In this document: positions 8,814-19,500 of the stretch, piece by piece
How the letters are laid out: each line of letters opens with the position of its first letter
How positions within the stretch are numbered: position 1 is the stretch's first letter
NCBI RefSeq assembly: GCF_026004115.1
Contig: NZ_BPIM01000001.1
Location: 1,116,001 to 1,180,000, forward strand
Origin: Meiothermus sp.
GTDB lineage: Bacteria; Deinococcota; Deinococci; Deinococcales; Thermaceae
Length of the DNA stretch: 64,000 nt
Reading direction: 5' to 3'
Program-made: the position numbers and the translations under genes
Notes under the pieces: model-generated
What the model saw: only the letters and a program-made list of their open reading frames with translations
Database searches by the model: none
Told to the model about the DNA's origin: nothing

Positions 8814-9998
8814 ATGTCGCCCTGGGCCGTCCTCACCGCCGCCATGACCGCCGGAACTGCGGTTTCGCTCATCGGACAGGCCTACCCCACCCTGGCCCCT
8901 TTCATCCGTGCCGATCTGGGGCTTTCCCTGGCGGCTGTGGGCCTGCTCAATACCTTTATCTACATCGGCACCATGCTGGGCTCGCTACCCTCGGGCTGGC
9001 TCACCGACAAGCTCGGCAGCCGCACGGTGATGATTGCCGGAACCCTGATAGGGGCCGGTCTGGCGGTTGCTGTTGCGGTGTTGGCCCGATCCCAGTGGGT
9101 GTTCATTCCACTTTTGTTCCTGGTCGGGTTGGTAGTCGCCTCAGCTACCCCAGCAGGAGCACAAGCGGTCGCCCAATCGTTTCCACCGGAGCGGCGCGGG
9201 CTGGTGATTGGGTTGCGTCAGATGGCCGTTCCCCTGGGGGGCGCGCTGGCCGCTGCCATCCTGCCCGCCGTCGCCCATTTCGCCGGCTGGCGCTGGGCTT
9301 CGGTGGTGGCAGCTCTACTAGCAGTTATGGCAGCTCTGGTTGCAGCTCGACTCTACTACGAAAGCCTGCCCGCCAAAGCTCCGCCCAGGGGCGCCCACCC
9401 TGTGCTCACCCAGGTGCTGCGCGAACGCAACATCCTGCTGGCGGGCATCGCGGGCGTCACCCTGCCCACCGGGCAGTTTGTGATGATTACCTACCTGATT
9501 TTGTTCCTCAAGGAGCGGTATGGGGTTCCCGAACTCACCGGAGCCATCCTGCTAACCGCAGCCCAGTTTGCCGGCGCTTTTAGTCGGGTGTTCTGGTCGT
9601 GGTTATCGGACAAAATGGGCGGGCAGCGCAAACCCTTGTTGGTGATGATGGTGGGGCTGGCCGGCCTCTTTGCGCTGGTGCTGGCCTGGCTCCCATCCGG
9701 CACACCCCTGCTGCTAAAAGCCCTGATTGTGGTGCTGTACGGCGCCACCGCCCTGGGCTGGCAAGGGCTGCATTTTTCACTCTTGACCGAACTCTCTCCC
9801 CCTGGCTGGGAGGGCCGTGTGGTAGGGTTCGGCCTGATTTTTACCTCGATTGGCATCGCCTCCGCGCCCCCCCTGTTTGGCTTGCTGGTAGATTTCAGCA
9901 ACAACTACGCCCTGGGCTGGATTGCCCAGGCAACCGTTTTTGGGATTGGGGCTTTGTTACTCTCCAACATTGAGGAACGACCCCGCCCCCAAGTCTAA
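8814..9998 (+). CDS. major facilitator superfamily transporter
   Basis: A 394-residue MFS permease with twelve hydrophobic segments. The loop signature GWLTDKLGSRTVMIAG appears after helix 2 and SWLSDKMGGQRKP in the second half. The protein resembles the general CynX/NarK-like set of anion or nutrient carriers, but the substrate is not deducible. No Shine-Dalgarno is seen; TAAGGT lies about 15 nt before ATG. It is convergent with the dnaK operon; the 182 bp between them hold no gene. Confidence 0.8.
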   Translation: MSPWAVLTAAMTAGTAVSLIGQAYPTLAPFIRADLGLSLAAVGLLNTFIYIGTMLGSLPSGWLTDKLGSRTVMIAGTLIGAGLAVAVAVLARSQWVFIPLLFLVGLVVASATPAGAQAVAQSFPPERRGLVIGLRQMAVPLGGALAAAILPAVAHFAGWRWASVVAALLAVMAALVAARLYYESLPAKAPPRGAHPVLTQVLRERNILLAGIAGVTLPTGQFVMITYLILFLKERYGVPELTGAILLTAAQFAGAFSRVFWSWLSDKMGGQRKPLLVMMVGLAGLFALVLAWLPSGTPLLLKALIVVLYGATALGWQGLHFSLLTELSPPGWEGRVVGFGLIFTSIGIASAPPLFGLLVDFSNNYALGWIAQATVFGIGALLLSNIEERPRPQV

Positions 9999-10180
9999 GT
10001 GCGCCCACATTAGATTTTTGCGGTGACGGTCTCGGCGAAAGAAGTGGCCGGTGTTTAAAGCGGCGCGGCTTATGGGCTCCCCTTTTCGGGTAGAGCAAAT
10101 TCCTAACGTTGTCGTACTTAGTAGAAGGTGCGCACGCATTCACAACTTCCAGGGCAGGATAGACGGCTGATTGGAGCGGC

Positions 10181-11056
10181 CTACCGAACCTTTAACAATT
10201 CGGCCAGTTGGGCATACAAGCGTTCTTCTTCAGGGCTTGGGCTGGTTGGAATGGTGATGCGAATTTCGGCGTACTGGTCTCCCCGGCTTTTGTCCTTGCG
10301 GGGCCAGCCCTTGCCCGCCAGGCGCAGCTTGCGCCCAGCCTGGGTACGTTTAGGAATGGTCATTTCGACAGGGCCATCCAGGGTCTGTACCCGCACCTTA
10401 CCCCCTACCACTGCAATGGGGGCCGGCACATCCACGAACGTGTAAATATCGTCGCCTTCCAGGCGCATCTCCGGTCTGGACTGCAGTTTGATGTGAAGGT
10501 ACAGATCGCCCCCGGCGCGGCCCTTGCCGGCCAGGCGAATTTTCTGGCCTTCCCGCACCCCAGGCGGAATGCGCACGGTAATACGCTCGGGGCCTATGGA
10601 GATGGTTTTTTCGCCACCTCGGTAGGCCTCCTCCAGGGCCAGGGAGAGTTCGGCTTCTAAATCGCCTCCCACCCGGCGCGGGCCCTGGCGGGTAGCCTCT
10701 CCAAACAAGTCGAATCCGCCGCTGCGCCCGGCAAAGTTACCAAAAAGCTGCTGGAAGAAGTCGGAAAAATCACCCACATTTCCGCTAAAGCCCCCAAACC
10801 CGCCCTGTTCTGTTGGGGGGCCTTGCCAGTGTCCGCTACCGGCAGCTGTACCGTAGGTATCGTAGAACTTGCGCTTTTCCGGGTCGGACAAGACCGTGTA
10901 GGCTTCGTTGATTTCCTTAAACTTATCCTCGGCCCCGGGCTCTTTGCTCACGTCAGGGTGGTATTTGCGGGCCAGCTTCTTGAACGCCTTCTTGATTTCG
11001 TCTTCGGAGGCGTTTTTAGTGACCCCGAGAATTTTGTAGTAATCCTTGTAGGCCAT
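10181..11056 (-). CDS. dnaJ: chaperone DnaJ (zinc-finger-less, Thermus type)
   Basis: The J domain fills residues 1-70, with the DnaK-stimulating HPD motif in [12 protein letters not shown] Gly/Phe-rich linker ([11 protein letters not shown] region) and two beta-rich substrate-binding domains follow. There are no CxxCxGxG zinc motifs, so it is shorter (291 aa) than E. coli DnaJ, as known for Thermus thermophilus DnaJ. It is the third gene of dnaK-grpE-dnaJ, 36 nt after grpE. No Shine-Dalgarno is visible before its ATG. No dafA-like gene follows it. Confidence 0.93.
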   Translation of the reverse strand: MAYKDYYKILGVTKNASEDEIKKAFKKLARKYHPDVSKEPGAEDKFKEINEAYTVLSDPEKRKFYDTYGTAAGSGHWQGPPTEQGGFGGFSGNVGDFSDFFQQLFGNFAGRSGGFDLFGEATRQGPRRVGGDLEAELSLALEEAYRGGEKTISIGPERITVRIPPGVREGQKIRLAGKGRAGGDLYLHIKLQSRPEMRLEGDDIYTFVDVPAPIAVVGGKVRVQTLDGPVEMTIPKRTQAGRKLRLAGKGWPRKDKSRGDQYAEIRITIPTSPSPEEERLYAQLAELLKVR

Positions 11057-11092
11057 AGCAAGCTAAGAGTCGAGCGAAGAGGACAGAGGGCC

Positions 11093-11662
11093 TTAGTTCT
11101 TCTCGCTCTCTGCACTTTGCTCGCTGCTCCCTGCCTCCTTTACTCCGTTTCCCACCACCACCCGTGCAGGCCGCACCAGCAAGTCGCCATACCTGAAGCC
11201 CTGCTGGTACACGTGCATTACCTTGCCTTCCTCGCCTTCGACTGCACCGATGGCCTCGTGATAGCGCGGGTCAAACTCGGCCCCCACACCCGGCACGCCC
11301 TCCACCCCCAGGCTTTTCAGGTTGCGGGTAAAGTTTTCCAGAACGGTCTTGACACCGGGAATCAGATCTTCTGGTTTAACACTGGCAAAACCCAGGGCCC
11401 GCTCGAGGTCGTCCAGCGTTCCCAAAAGCGAGCGCACTGCATCGAATTTGCCGTTGCGCTGGGCGGCTTCGAGTTCTTGTGCCATGCGCTTCTTGTAGTT
11501 TTCAAAGTCGGCATAAAGGCGCAGGAACTTGTTTTTGGAGGCCTCGAGCTCCGCCTTCAAAAACTCCACCTCGCCGCGCAAGCGCTCCAGCTCCGGCAGT
11601 TCGTTGGAGGCCTCTGATATCTCCGGGGCAGGCGATTCGGCCACGGTTTCTTTATTCTCCAT
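11093..11662 (-). CDS. grpE: nucleotide exchange factor GrpE
   Basis: A 189-residue GrpE. An acidic N-terminus leads into a long coiled coil (about residues 25-75, with LERLRGEVEFLKAELEASK and FENYKKRMAQE), then the four-helix and beta-wing domains with GVEGVPGVGAEFDPRYHEA. It drives ADP release from DnaK. The ATG at 11662 is chosen over an in-frame GTG two codons upstream because GAGG precedes it. It lies 56 nt after dnaK in the same operon. Confidence 0.95.
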   Translation of the reverse strand: MENKETVAESPAPEISEASNELPELERLRGEVEFLKAELEASKNKFLRLYADFENYKKRMAQELEAAQRNGKFDAVRSLLGTLDDLERALGFASVKPEDLIPGVKTVLENFTRNLKSLGVEGVPGVGAEFDPRYHEAIGAVEGEEGKVMHVYQQGFRYGDLLVRPARVVVGNGVKEAGSSEQSAESEKN

Positions 11663-11718
11663 ACACACCTCAAAATAACCCAGAGGCTGAGGGGCCAGGG
11701 CCCCCCAACCCAGCGCGT

Positions 11719-13587
11719 TCAGTCCGCAGGCTTGTAGTCCGCATCAATCACATCGTCCGACTTGGGGGTGCTGCTCGAGGCTTGCGCGCTAGAGGCGGCA
11801 GCGCCCTGTTCGTAGGCTTGCAAGGCCGCCAGCAGCTCCTCGGTCGCACTGCGAAGATCGGCATCGGAGCCGTCGCTATCGACCAGGCTCTTGGCCTTGC
11901 TCACAGCAGCTTCCAGCCGGCTCTTGGCTTCCGGTGTGCTTTCCTTTTCGGTCATCACCCGCTCGGCCTGGATGCGGGCGGTGTCGAGGTTGTTCTTGAG
12001 GTCGGCGTGTTCCTTACGCTTGCGGTCGGCTTCGGCGTTGGCCTCGGCTTCCTTCACCATGCGGTCGATTTCCTGCTCGGAAAGGGTGGTGGTGTTCTGG
12101 ATGGTGATGGAGGCTTCCTTACCGGTGGACTTTTCCTTGGCCGTGGCGTGCAGGATGCCGTTGGCGTCAATGTCGAAGGTGACTTCGATTTGAGGCATAC
12201 CCGCTGGCATGGGCGGGATACCGTCCAGACGGAAGCGGCCCAGGCTCTTGTTGTCGGCGGCCATGGGGCGCTCGCCCTGCAGCACATGAATCTCCACCGA
12301 GGGCTGGTTGTGCTCGGCGGTGGTGAAGATCTCCGACTTACGGGTGGGCACGGTGGTGTTGCGTGGAATCAAGACCGTGCAAACCCCACCCTTGGTCTCT
12401 ACCCCCAGCGAGAGCGGGGTCACGTCCAGAAGAACTACGTCTTCTACATGACCGGTCAGCACCCCGGCCTGCACGGCCGCCCCCAGGGCCACCACCTCGT
12501 CGGGGTTGACGCTGCGGTTGGGTTCTTTGCCCAGCATTTCCTTCACAATCTGCTGCACTGCCGGGACACGGGTCGAGCCCCCCACCAGGAGCACCTCATC
12601 AATCTGGCTGGCGTTCAAACCCGCATCGCGCAGGGCTTGCTCCACGGGGCCCCGAATCTTCTTGAGGAGGGGCTGGATGAGTTCTTCAAACTTGGCCCGG
12701 GTCAGCTTGCGCTCCAGGTGTAAGGGGGTTTTGGAAACCGGATCCAGACCGATGAAGGGCAGGCTGATGGTGGTCTCGCTGACCGCCGAGAGCTCGATTT
12801 TGGCCTTTTCGGCGGCCTCGATCAGGCGTTGCAGGGCCTGGCGGTCGGCTTTCAAGTCTACGCCGCCCGACTCTTTCTTGAACTCCTCAGCCAGCCAGTT
12901 CACAATGGCGTGGTCGAAGTCGGAGCCGCCCAGGTGGGTATCGCCGGCGGTGGCCTTCACCTCGAAGACCCCCTCGCCAATCTCGAGCACCGTCACGTCG
13001 AAGGTACCCCCGCCCAGGTCGAAGACCAGCACGGTCTCGTGGCCCTTTTTGTCCAGGCCATAGGCCAGCGCGGCAGCCGTGGGCTCGTTGACGATGCGCA
13101 AGACCTCGAGGCCCGCAATTTTCCCGGCGTTGGCCGTGGCCTCGCGCTGGGAGTTGTTGAAGTAAGCCGGCACGGTAATGACGGCCTTGGTAATCTTTTC
13201 GCCCAGCTTCTTGCTGGCATCGTCTACCAGCTTGCGCAGCACCATGGCCGAGATTTCCTCAGGGGTGTAGAGCTTGCCCTGGATATCTACCCGCACCCCG
13301 CCATCGGGGCCCTTGACAACCTTGTAGGGTACGCGTTTGACCTCATCCTGCACCTCGTCCCAGCTACGCCCAATGAAGCGCTTGATCTCGAACACGGTGC
13401 CCTCGGCGTTCAGCACGGCTTGCCGCCGTGCCACCCGGCCTACGAGCTGGTCGCTGCCCTTGTACGCCACCACGCTGGGGGTGGTGCGCTCGCCTTCGGC
13501 GTTTTCCAGCACTACGGGCGTCCCGCCTTCCATGATGGCGATAACGCTGTTGGTTGTTCCTAAGTCAATTCCTACGGCTTTTGCCAT
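11719..13587 (-). CDS. dnaK: chaperone DnaK (Hsp70)
   Basis: A 622-residue Hsp70. The nucleotide-binding domain has [36 protein letters not shown] and [14 protein letters not shown]. The substrate-binding domain begins near residue 385 with the conserved linker [14 protein letters not shown], and a helical lid ends in [11 protein letters not shown]. The start is the ATG at 13587 behind GGAGGATAT; the nine extra upstream codons are unlike Hsp70. It is the first gene of the operon, read from a consensus-like promoter at 13630-13658. I see no CIRCE element in the 416 bp before it. Confidence 0.97.
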   Translation of the reverse strand: MAKAVGIDLGTTNSVIAIMEGGTPVVLENAEGERTTPSVVAYKGSDQLVGRVARRQAVLNAEGTVFEIKRFIGRSWDEVQDEVKRVPYKVVKGPDGGVRVDIQGKLYTPEEISAMVLRKLVDDASKKLGEKITKAVITVPAYFNNSQREATANAGKIAGLEVLRIVNEPTAAALAYGLDKKGHETVLVFDLGGGTFDVTVLEIGEGVFEVKATAGDTHLGGSDFDHAIVNWLAEEFKKESGGVDLKADRQALQRLIEAAEKAKIELSAVSETTISLPFIGLDPVSKTPLHLERKLTRAKFEELIQPLLKKIRGPVEQALRDAGLNASQIDEVLLVGGSTRVPAVQQIVKEMLGKEPNRSVNPDEVVALGAAVQAGVLTGHVEDVVLLDVTPLSLGVETKGGVCTVLIPRNTTVPTRKSEIFTTAEHNQPSVEIHVLQGERPMAADNKSLGRFRLDGIPPMPAGMPQIEVTFDIDANGILHATAKEKSTGKEASITIQNTTTLSEQEIDRMVKEAEANAEADRKRKEHADLKNNLDTARIQAERVMTEKESTPEAKSRLEAAVSKAKSLVDSDGSDADLRSATEELLAALQAYEQGAAASSAQASSSTPKSDDVIDADYKPAD

Positions 13588-13629
13588 ATATCCTCCGCTA
13601 GCCGCACTAAGCACGGCTCACTAATCCAT

Positions 13630-13658
13630 AGGATAGCTTTTGCATACAGATGTGTCAA
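13630..13658 (-). promoter_or_regulatory. sigma-A promoter of dnaK-grpE-dnaJ
   Basis: On the minus strand TTGACA (complement of 13653-13658) is followed after exactly 17 bp by TATCCT (complement of 13630-13635). This predicts a start near 13623, a leader of about 36 nt. A palindrome ACTTGA-N11-TCAAGT lies just upstream (13662-13684) and could be a regulator site. The rest of the 416-bp dnaK-ftsH gap shows no gene. Confidence 0.7.
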
Positions 13659-13959
13659 TAGACTTGAGTGAAGCATTATCAAGTTTGAAGCTTGAATATA
13701 GCCTGGTGCACCGAGTACCTGCCAGTGAAGCTCAGGTGCTGGCCGTGCGACATTCCTGGCACAACCTCGAGCCATAAAACCTCAAGCACATCGCCTAAAC
13801 CATTCCACTCGAGTTGAGCAAGAGGGAGTAGGTGAAGGTGGCCGGTATCAGGCAAAGTTTTGACCCTGAAAAAAATGCTCGATTCGACCCAAGCCTCTAT
13901 ATGAGCTTTCCCTCAGTCGGTATGCAAGGGATGTTGCTGCCCTCAGTTTCAAGGTACGT

Positions 13960-13987
13960 TTGACTACCTTTGTCGCCCGAGTAGGGT
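13960..13987 (+). promoter_or_regulatory. probable ftsH promoter
   Basis: TTGACT (13960-13965) and TAGGGT (13982-13987) are spaced by 16 bp, 16 nt before the ftsH ATG, with AAGGGGAC between as ribosome site. The match is good but not perfect. Confidence 0.5.
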
Positions 13988-14003
13988 GTAACTTAAGGGG
14001 ACA

Positions 14004-15884
14004 ATGAACCGTTTGCCGTTCAACCTTTGGTTTATCTTGTTCGCTGCTATTCTGATTGCCTGGGCCTTTAGCCTGACCTCCAATCAGCAGCCCACCAATC
14101 AGGTGGCCTACACCACCTTTCTCAATGAAATTGACCAGGGCCGTGTAGCCAAAATTGCGGTGGATGGACGGCAGCTAAACGTAACCCGCCGGGAAGATAG
14201 CGACCAGTACGTCACGTATGCTCCCAGCCCCATAGACACCACGACCATCCGCGAGTGGGGCGACAAGAAAATTCAGGTCGAAATTGCTCCTCCCAGGCGG
14301 GATAACCCCTTGCTGGGCTTCTTGATACCGCTGCTTTTGGTTGGTCTGCTGGTGGCTATCTTTTTCTTTTTCTCCCGCAACCGAGGCCCCTCAGGCGATA
14401 ACGCCTTCAGCTTTACCAAGAGCCGGGCCAAGGTGCTGACCGAAGCCCCCAAAACCAACTTCAAGGACGTGGCGGGTTGCGAGGAAGCCAAGGAGGAGCT
14501 CAAGGAGATTGTGGAGTTCCTCAAGGCTCCAGCCCGCTTCCACGAGATGGGCGCCCGCATTCCCAAAGGGGTGCTGCTGGTAGGGCCGCCCGGCTCGGGC
14601 AAGACCCATATCGCGCGGGCTGTAGCGGGCGAGGCCAAGGTGCCTTTTATTGCTGCTTCGGGCTCGGACTTTGTGGAGATGTTCGTGGGGGTGGGGGCGG
14701 CCCGGGTACGCGACCTGTTCGAGACCGCCAAGCGCCATGCACCCTGCATCATCTTTATTGATGAGATTGATGCGGTAGGCCGCCGTCGCGGGGGCGGGGT
14801 AGGCGGTGGCAACGACGAGCGCGAGCAGACCCTGAACCAACTGCTGGTAGAGCTCGACGGTTTTGAGAAAGAGACCAGCATCATTATCATGGCGGCCACC
14901 AACCGCCCCGATGTACTTGACCCGGCCCTGCTACGCCCGGGCCGTTTTGACCGGCAGGTTGCCATTGACGCACCTGATGTAAAAGGTCGTGAACAGATCC
15001 TCAAAATTCACGCCAAGGGCAAGCCGCTGGCCGAAGACGTGGACCTGGCCCTGCTGGCCAAGCGCACCCCGGGCTTTGTGGGGGCCGACCTGGAAAACCT
15101 GCTCAACGAAGCGGCCCTGCTGGCCGCTCGCGACAGCCGCAAGAAAATCACCATGAAAGACCTGGAAGAAGCCGCCGACCGGGTCATTATGGGGCCGGCC
15201 AAAAAGAGCATGGTGATTACTCAAAAGGATCGCGAGGTAACCGCCTACCACGAGGCCGGGCACGCCCTGGCCGCACACTTCCTGGAGCATGCCGACAATG
15301 TGCATAAGGTGACCATTGTGCCGCGTGGGCGGGCCATGGGCTTCATGATGCCCAGCCGCCAGGACACCCTGCACTGGAGCAAGAAGCGCCTGACCGACCA
15401 GATTGCTGTTGCTTTGGCGGGTCGCGCGGCCGAAGAGCTGGTGTTTGACGATGTAACCACCGGGGCTGAGAACGACTTCCGCCAGGCCACCGACCTAGCC
15501 CGGCGCATGATTACCGAGTGGGGTATGCACCCCGACTTCGGTACGGTGGCCTACCAGGTGCGCGAGGACACCTATCTGGGCGGCTACGACACCCGCCAGT
15601 ACTCCGAAGACACCGCCAAACGCATTGATGAAGCCGTACAGAAACTGTTGCAGGAACAGCACGACAAGGTTTTAAATCTGCTAACCGAGAAGAGAGATGT
15701 GCTGGAGCGCGTCACACAGGCACTCCTCGAGCGCGAGACCCTGAATGCCGAGGAGTTTGTGCGGGTGGTGGAGGGCGAGGCCCTGGAGAGCCTCGAGCCC
15801 CCCAGCGAACCGCCCAAGGACAAGGAAGAAAAAGAGCCCCCGCGCATCGTGCCCAAGATCAAACCCAACCTGGGTGGCGCTTGA
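14004..15884 (+). CDS. ftsH: ATP-dependent zinc metalloprotease FtsH
   Basis: A 626-residue membrane AAA+ protease that degrades misfolded and short-lived membrane and cytosolic proteins. Two transmembrane helices (about residues 5-24 and 100-123) flank a small periplasmic domain. The AAA module has Walker A GPPGSGKT (194-201), Walker [11 protein letters not shown] and the second region of homology [19 protein letters not shown]. The peptidase site HEAGH is at 416-420, with the downstream [10 protein letters not shown] that supplies the third zinc ligand. It is divergent from the dnaK operon, so two proteostasis units share one intergenic region. Confidence 0.97.
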   Translation: MNRLPFNLWFILFAAILIAWAFSLTSNQQPTNQVAYTTFLNEIDQGRVAKIAVDGRQLNVTRREDSDQYVTYAPSPIDTTTIREWGDKKIQVEIAPPRRDNPLLGFLIPLLLVGLLVAIFFFFSRNRGPSGDNAFSFTKSRAKVLTEAPKTNFKDVAGCEEAKEELKEIVEFLKAPARFHEMGARIPKGVLLVGPPGSGKTHIARAVAGEAKVPFIAASGSDFVEMFVGVGAARVRDLFETAKRHAPCIIFIDEIDAVGRRRGGGVGGGNDEREQTLNQLLVELDGFEKETSIIIMAATNRPDVLDPALLRPGRFDRQVAIDAPDVKGREQILKIHAKGKPLAEDVDLALLAKRTPGFVGADLENLLNEAALLAARDSRKKITMKDLEEAADRVIMGPAKKSMVITQKDREVTAYHEAGHALAAHFLEHADNVHKVTIVPRGRAMGFMMPSRQDTLHWSKKRLTDQIAVALAGRAAEELVFDDVTTGAENDFRQATDLARRMITEWGMHPDFGTVAYQVREDTYLGGYDTRQYSEDTAKRIDEAVQKLLQEQHDKVLNLLTEKRDVLERVTQALLERETLNAEEFVRVVEGEALESLEPPSEPPKDKEEKEPPRIVPKIKPNLGGA

Positions 15885-16013
15885 ACCCAGAGTCCTCTGT
15901 TCGTTGTCGCCCTGGTTTGTTGCCACGCTATAACGCTGTGGCGCCATGAACCGGGAGCGATAGGGTAGCGAAGCCGGGTTTTCGGAGGGTCTTCATTCCG
16001 GTAAGCTAACTAA

Positions 16014-17186
16014 ATGCGGCTGTACTGGGAACAACCTTACACCAGCGAGTTCGAGGCCCGGGTGGTGCGGGCCTGGAGCGAGGGTGGAAAGCACTATGCA
16101 GTGCTGGATCAGACCCTCTTCTACCCCACCGCTGGGGGCCAGGCCTGCGATACCGGCACCCTGGACGGGGTGGCGGTGGTGGCGGTGCTCGAGGACGCCA
16201 AGACCACCGGCCAGGTGATTCACCGGCTGGAAAGCCCCCTCTCCGAGGGGCAAACCGTGGTGGGCAAACTCGACTGGGCCCGCCGCTACCGGCACATGCA
16301 GCGCCACACAGCCGAACACATGCTGGGGCAGGCATTTTTGCGGGCTGCTGGTTGGAACGTGGTAGCGGTCAACATGCATAGCCCGGTCTGCACCATGGAC
16401 TTCGACGGCGAACCCGACGAGGCCATCATTCGGCGGGCCGAGGCCCTGGCCAACTGGGCGGTGTATGCCAACACGGCGGTTCGCACATTCTTTACAGACG
16501 GCTCGGAAGTCGAGGCCCTGGGCCTACGGCGCAACCCCAAGGTAACGGGCACCATCCGGGTGGTGGAAATTGAGCACTGGGACAAGGTGGCCTGCGGTGG
16601 CCTGCACGTGGCCCGCACTGGCGAAGCGGGCCCCATCAAAATCACCAGGCTCGAGCGCTACAAAGGCGGTACGCGCATCTACTTTGTGGCAGGCTGGGAG
16701 GCTCTGGAGCTTTTTGATCAGGAACACCGCCTGCTCGCGCGGCTGGGCGAGAAGTTTAGCTCGGGGCTTTTGGAGCTGGAAAAACCCATCGAGAACATGC
16801 GCAGCGAGTGGTACCGGGTACGGGCCGAAAACAGCGCCCTCAAGGACGAGCTGGCCGAACGCCTTATGCGCGACCTGCTGGCCGAGTTCCCCGGCCTGAC
16901 CATTGCGGCAAAGGTTCCCAACACAGTGCTGGACATGGTGGGCAAGCGCCTGGCCGAGTGGCCGGGGGTGCTGGCTCTGCTGCTTGCCGAGGCCGAGGAC
17001 AAAACCCGCTATGTACTGCTCAAGCATCCGAGCCGCAGCGAGGACTTACAGGCCCTCTGGGAGGCTGTGCTTAAGCCCCTGGGCGCCAGAGGTGGGGGGG
17101 CCTTGGTCAAGCTGGGGGTGCTGCCCCTGGCAGCTCTACACAAGGCCCTGGAGGGCTTCCAGAAATACCTCTCCAGCCATTCGTGA
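16014..17186 (+). CDS. alanyl-tRNA editing protein AlaX (long form)
   Basis: A free-standing editing factor that removes serine or glycine from tRNA-Ala. The zinc-binding editing motifs are present: HTAEH (about residues 99-103) and CGGLH (about 199-203). The C-terminal extension, with a coiled segment and GGGALVKLG, resembles the DHHA1 part of alanyl-tRNA synthetase, so this is the long AlaX class (390 aa). TAAGCT (16002-16007) sits 6 nt before the ATG with no Shine-Dalgarno, a leaderless layout. Its stop is one base away from the stop of the convergent MMPL gene. Confidence 0.88.
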   Translation: MRLYWEQPYTSEFEARVVRAWSEGGKHYAVLDQTLFYPTAGGQACDTGTLDGVAVVAVLEDAKTTGQVIHRLESPLSEGQTVVGKLDWARRYRHMQRHTAEHMLGQAFLRAAGWNVVAVNMHSPVCTMDFDGEPDEAIIRRAEALANWAVYANTAVRTFFTDGSEVEALGLRRNPKVTGTIRVVEIEHWDKVACGGLHVARTGEAGPIKITRLERYKGGTRIYFVAGWEALELFDQEHRLLARLGEKFSSGLLELEKPIENMRSEWYRVRAENSALKDELAERLMRDLLAEFPGLTIAAKVPNTVLDMVGKRLAEWPGVLALLLAEAEDKTRYVLLKHPSRSEDLQALWEAVLKPLGARGGGALVKLGVLPLAALHKALEGFQKYLSSHS

Positions 17187-17187
17187 A

Positions 17188-19392
17188 TTAGGATTCCAGG
17201 CTCACTCTAGGCATCATCCGGCGGAGCGGCTCCGGCAGCCACCAGTTCCACCGACCCGCCAGTACCAGCACCGAGGGCACCAGCACCAGCCGCACCAGGG
17301 TGGCATCCAGCAAGACCGCCACCGCCAGACCCAGGCCGATGGTCTTGTTGGCCACCACCTGCCCAAACACAAAGGCCGAGAAGACAATAATCATGATCAG
17401 GGCCGCACTGGTGATCACCCCGGCGGTTCGCTCCAGGGCATAGCGCACCGCCTGGGGGGTGTCCAGCCCGGCCAGGTGGGCCTCCTGGACGCGGGAGAGC
17501 AAAAAGATTTCGTAGTCCATCGAGAGGCCAAAGATCACCGCAAAGAGCAGGATGGGGAGTGAGCTATCGATGCCCCCCACATCGGTGGGCGCCCCCACCA
17601 GTCCGGCAGCAAAACCCTCCTGGAAGATCAGGGTGATCAGGCCGTAGGCTGCCCCCACCGTGAGGGTGTTCATCAGGATGGACTTGAGGGGAATCAAGAG
17701 GCTGCGGAAGGCCACGGCCAGCAAAAGAAAAGTAGCCACAAAGACCGTCCCGATGGCTGCTGGCATGGCCCCCACCAGGGCCTGGGTGAACTCCATGGAG
17801 CCCACCGGCGCACCGCCCAGCAGCACCCGCTCGAAGCCCGCGTTCCGGGCTTCCTGCTTGAGCCTGGCGTACCACTCGGGGATGCGGGGGGCCTGTACGG
17901 CATCGCGGGGAATCACCGTCAGGCGCAGGTAGCGGCGGTTCTGGCTCACGTACTGGTTGGAGAGGCCCACCAGCTCGGCAAAGCCGCCCTGGCCCGAGAG
18001 CCGCCCGGCCAAAAAAGGCGAAACCACCAGCCGCACCTCGGGCCAGGCTGAAAGGCGCTGCTCGAGGTCGCGCCAGCGGGCCCGGTTCTCCGGGGTGAAG
18101 CCTTCTTCTCCCAGATCCAGGAGGACTTCAAAAGCGTCCAGGGTGCCCCCGAGCCCCATCTGTCGGATGAGCTCGAGGCCCTTGCGCGACTCCACATTCG
18201 GGCCGAGTCCAAAAGCCCCGGTGTAGCCCAGCTTCATCTGGGTGGCCGGCCAGGCCAAAGCCAGAAGCAGCCCGGCTACCCCAAACGCCCACATCCAGGG
18301 ACGCAGCATCACGCCCTGGGCCCAGCGGCCCCAGAAGGGGCTCACCTGGCCGCTGCTGGTGGGTTTGAAGACCAGGCGACGCGGGGAATTCACCCGCTCA
18401 CCCAAAAGCGAGAGAATAGCCGGCAGCAGGGTAATCGAGGCCAGTACCGTCAGGGCAATGGACATCACCCCACCCACCCCCATCGAGCGGATGAAGGTCA
18501 GGTCGGGCACCAACATGGCCCCCATGGCAATGGCCACCACCAGCCCGCTCGAGGCCACCGTCCGCCCGGCGGTCTGGGTGGTGATGGCTGCCGCCGTCCG
18601 CGCCGAACGCCCCGCGGCCAGCTCTTCGCGGAAGCGGTTGACCATCAGCAAGGCATAGTCAATCCCCGCCCCCAGCGAAAGCATGGTAATCACCGAAAGG
18701 GCAAAGCTACTCACCTCGCCCAAATACGTAAGGAAAAACAAGCCGGCCAGGCCGGTGGTGATGGCCACCACCCCCACCATCAGGGGCAGGCCGGTGGCCA
18801 CCAGGGCCCCAAAGGCCAGCAAGAGCACCAGCCCGGTCAGGGGCAGGGCCATCAGTTCGCTGCGTTTGACATCGGCTTCCAGCAGGTGCAAAAAGTCTTT
18901 GGTGACAGCAGTGGCCCCGGTCACGTAAAAGCGAATCTCAGGGGTCTGAGCTGCACGGGCCGCGCGCCGCAGGGCTTCAATCACGGCCTCGCCGTTCTCG
19001 AGGCGGGTATCCAGCAAGGTAGCGGTAATCTTCCCGTCGGAACCCTGTTGCTGCAAGGGGCTAGGTGCATCGTAGCGGTGGAGGCGCACCACACCCTCGA
19101 GGCCCTCGATGTTGGCAATGAGTTGATTGTAGATCTCCCGAAACCGGGGGTCGCTTTCGGGCAGGCTGGATTCACTCACCAGCACCGTGCGATCTGTCGA
19201 GGGCAGAGCAAAGTCCTCGACAAGTAGTTGCAACACCCTCTGGGCCTCGCTGTTTTTTACATCGCTGGCGTTGGCCGCCAGACGCCCTGGAACCATGCGA
19301 GCTGCCGGAATAGCCAGCAAAACCACCAAGAGCCAAACAAAAATAACCTGTAGCGGATATCGCGTCACAAAGCGGCCAAGGCGAACAAACAT
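17188..19392 (-). CDS. MMPL/RND-family exporter
   Basis: A 734-residue protein with the MMPL layout: helix 1, a large outer domain, helices 2-6, a second outer domain (about residues 370-510), and helices 8-12. The signatures are GAGIDYALLMVNRFREEL and FGLSMDYEIFLLSRVQEAH, the paired GxxxDY motifs of proton-driven lipid or drug exporters. The substrate is unknown; mycobacterial relatives export lipids. No membrane-fusion protein gene is next to it. The ribosome site before its ATG is weak. Confidence 0.85.
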   Translation of the reverse strand: MFVRLGRFVTRYPLQVIFVWLLVVLLAIPAARMVPGRLAANASDVKNSEAQRVLQLLVEDFALPSTDRTVLVSESSLPESDPRFREIYNQLIANIEGLEGVVRLHRYDAPSPLQQQGSDGKITATLLDTRLENGEAVIEALRRAARAAQTPEIRFYVTGATAVTKDFLHLLEADVKRSELMALPLTGLVLLLAFGALVATGLPLMVGVVAITTGLAGLFFLTYLGEVSSFALSVITMLSLGAGIDYALLMVNRFREELAAGRSARTAAAITTQTAGRTVASSGLVVAIAMGAMLVPDLTFIRSMGVGGVMSIALTVLASITLLPAILSLLGERVNSPRRLVFKPTSSGQVSPFWGRWAQGVMLRPWMWAFGVAGLLLALAWPATQMKLGYTGAFGLGPNVESRKGLELIRQMGLGGTLDAFEVLLDLGEEGFTPENRARWRDLEQRLSAWPEVRLVVSPFLAGRLSGQGGFAELVGLSNQYVSQNRRYLRLTVIPRDAVQAPRIPEWYARLKQEARNAGFERVLLGGAPVGSMEFTQALVGAMPAAIGTVFVATFLLLAVAFRSLLIPLKSILMNTLTVGAAYGLITLIFQEGFAAGLVGAPTDVGGIDSSLPILLFAVIFGLSMDYEIFLLSRVQEAHLAGLDTPQAVRYALERTAGVITSAALIMIIVFSAFVFGQVVANKTIGLGLAVAVLLDATLVRLVLVPSVLVLAGRWNWWLPEPLRRMMPRVSLES

Positions 19393-19500
19393 AAATCAGG
19401 ACAACCCCAAACTTGCTCAATATGCTCCTTCCTTCACAAGAAGACAAGAGCCGATGCCGCAATTGGGCCCTCCTATGCCTGTTGCCGCAAGATCTACCCT

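Noticed and set aside
9957-10139. dafA after dnaJ
   Set aside because: The only small frames there have non-coding composition and overlap the end of the convergent MFS gene.
11479-12723. Long plus-strand frames opposite grpE and dnaK
   Set aside because: Antisense shadows; the Hsp70 and GrpE signatures are on the minus strand.
13588-14003. CIRCE operator for HrcA before dnaK
   Set aside because: No TTAGCACTC-N9-GAGTGCTAA or close variant is present.
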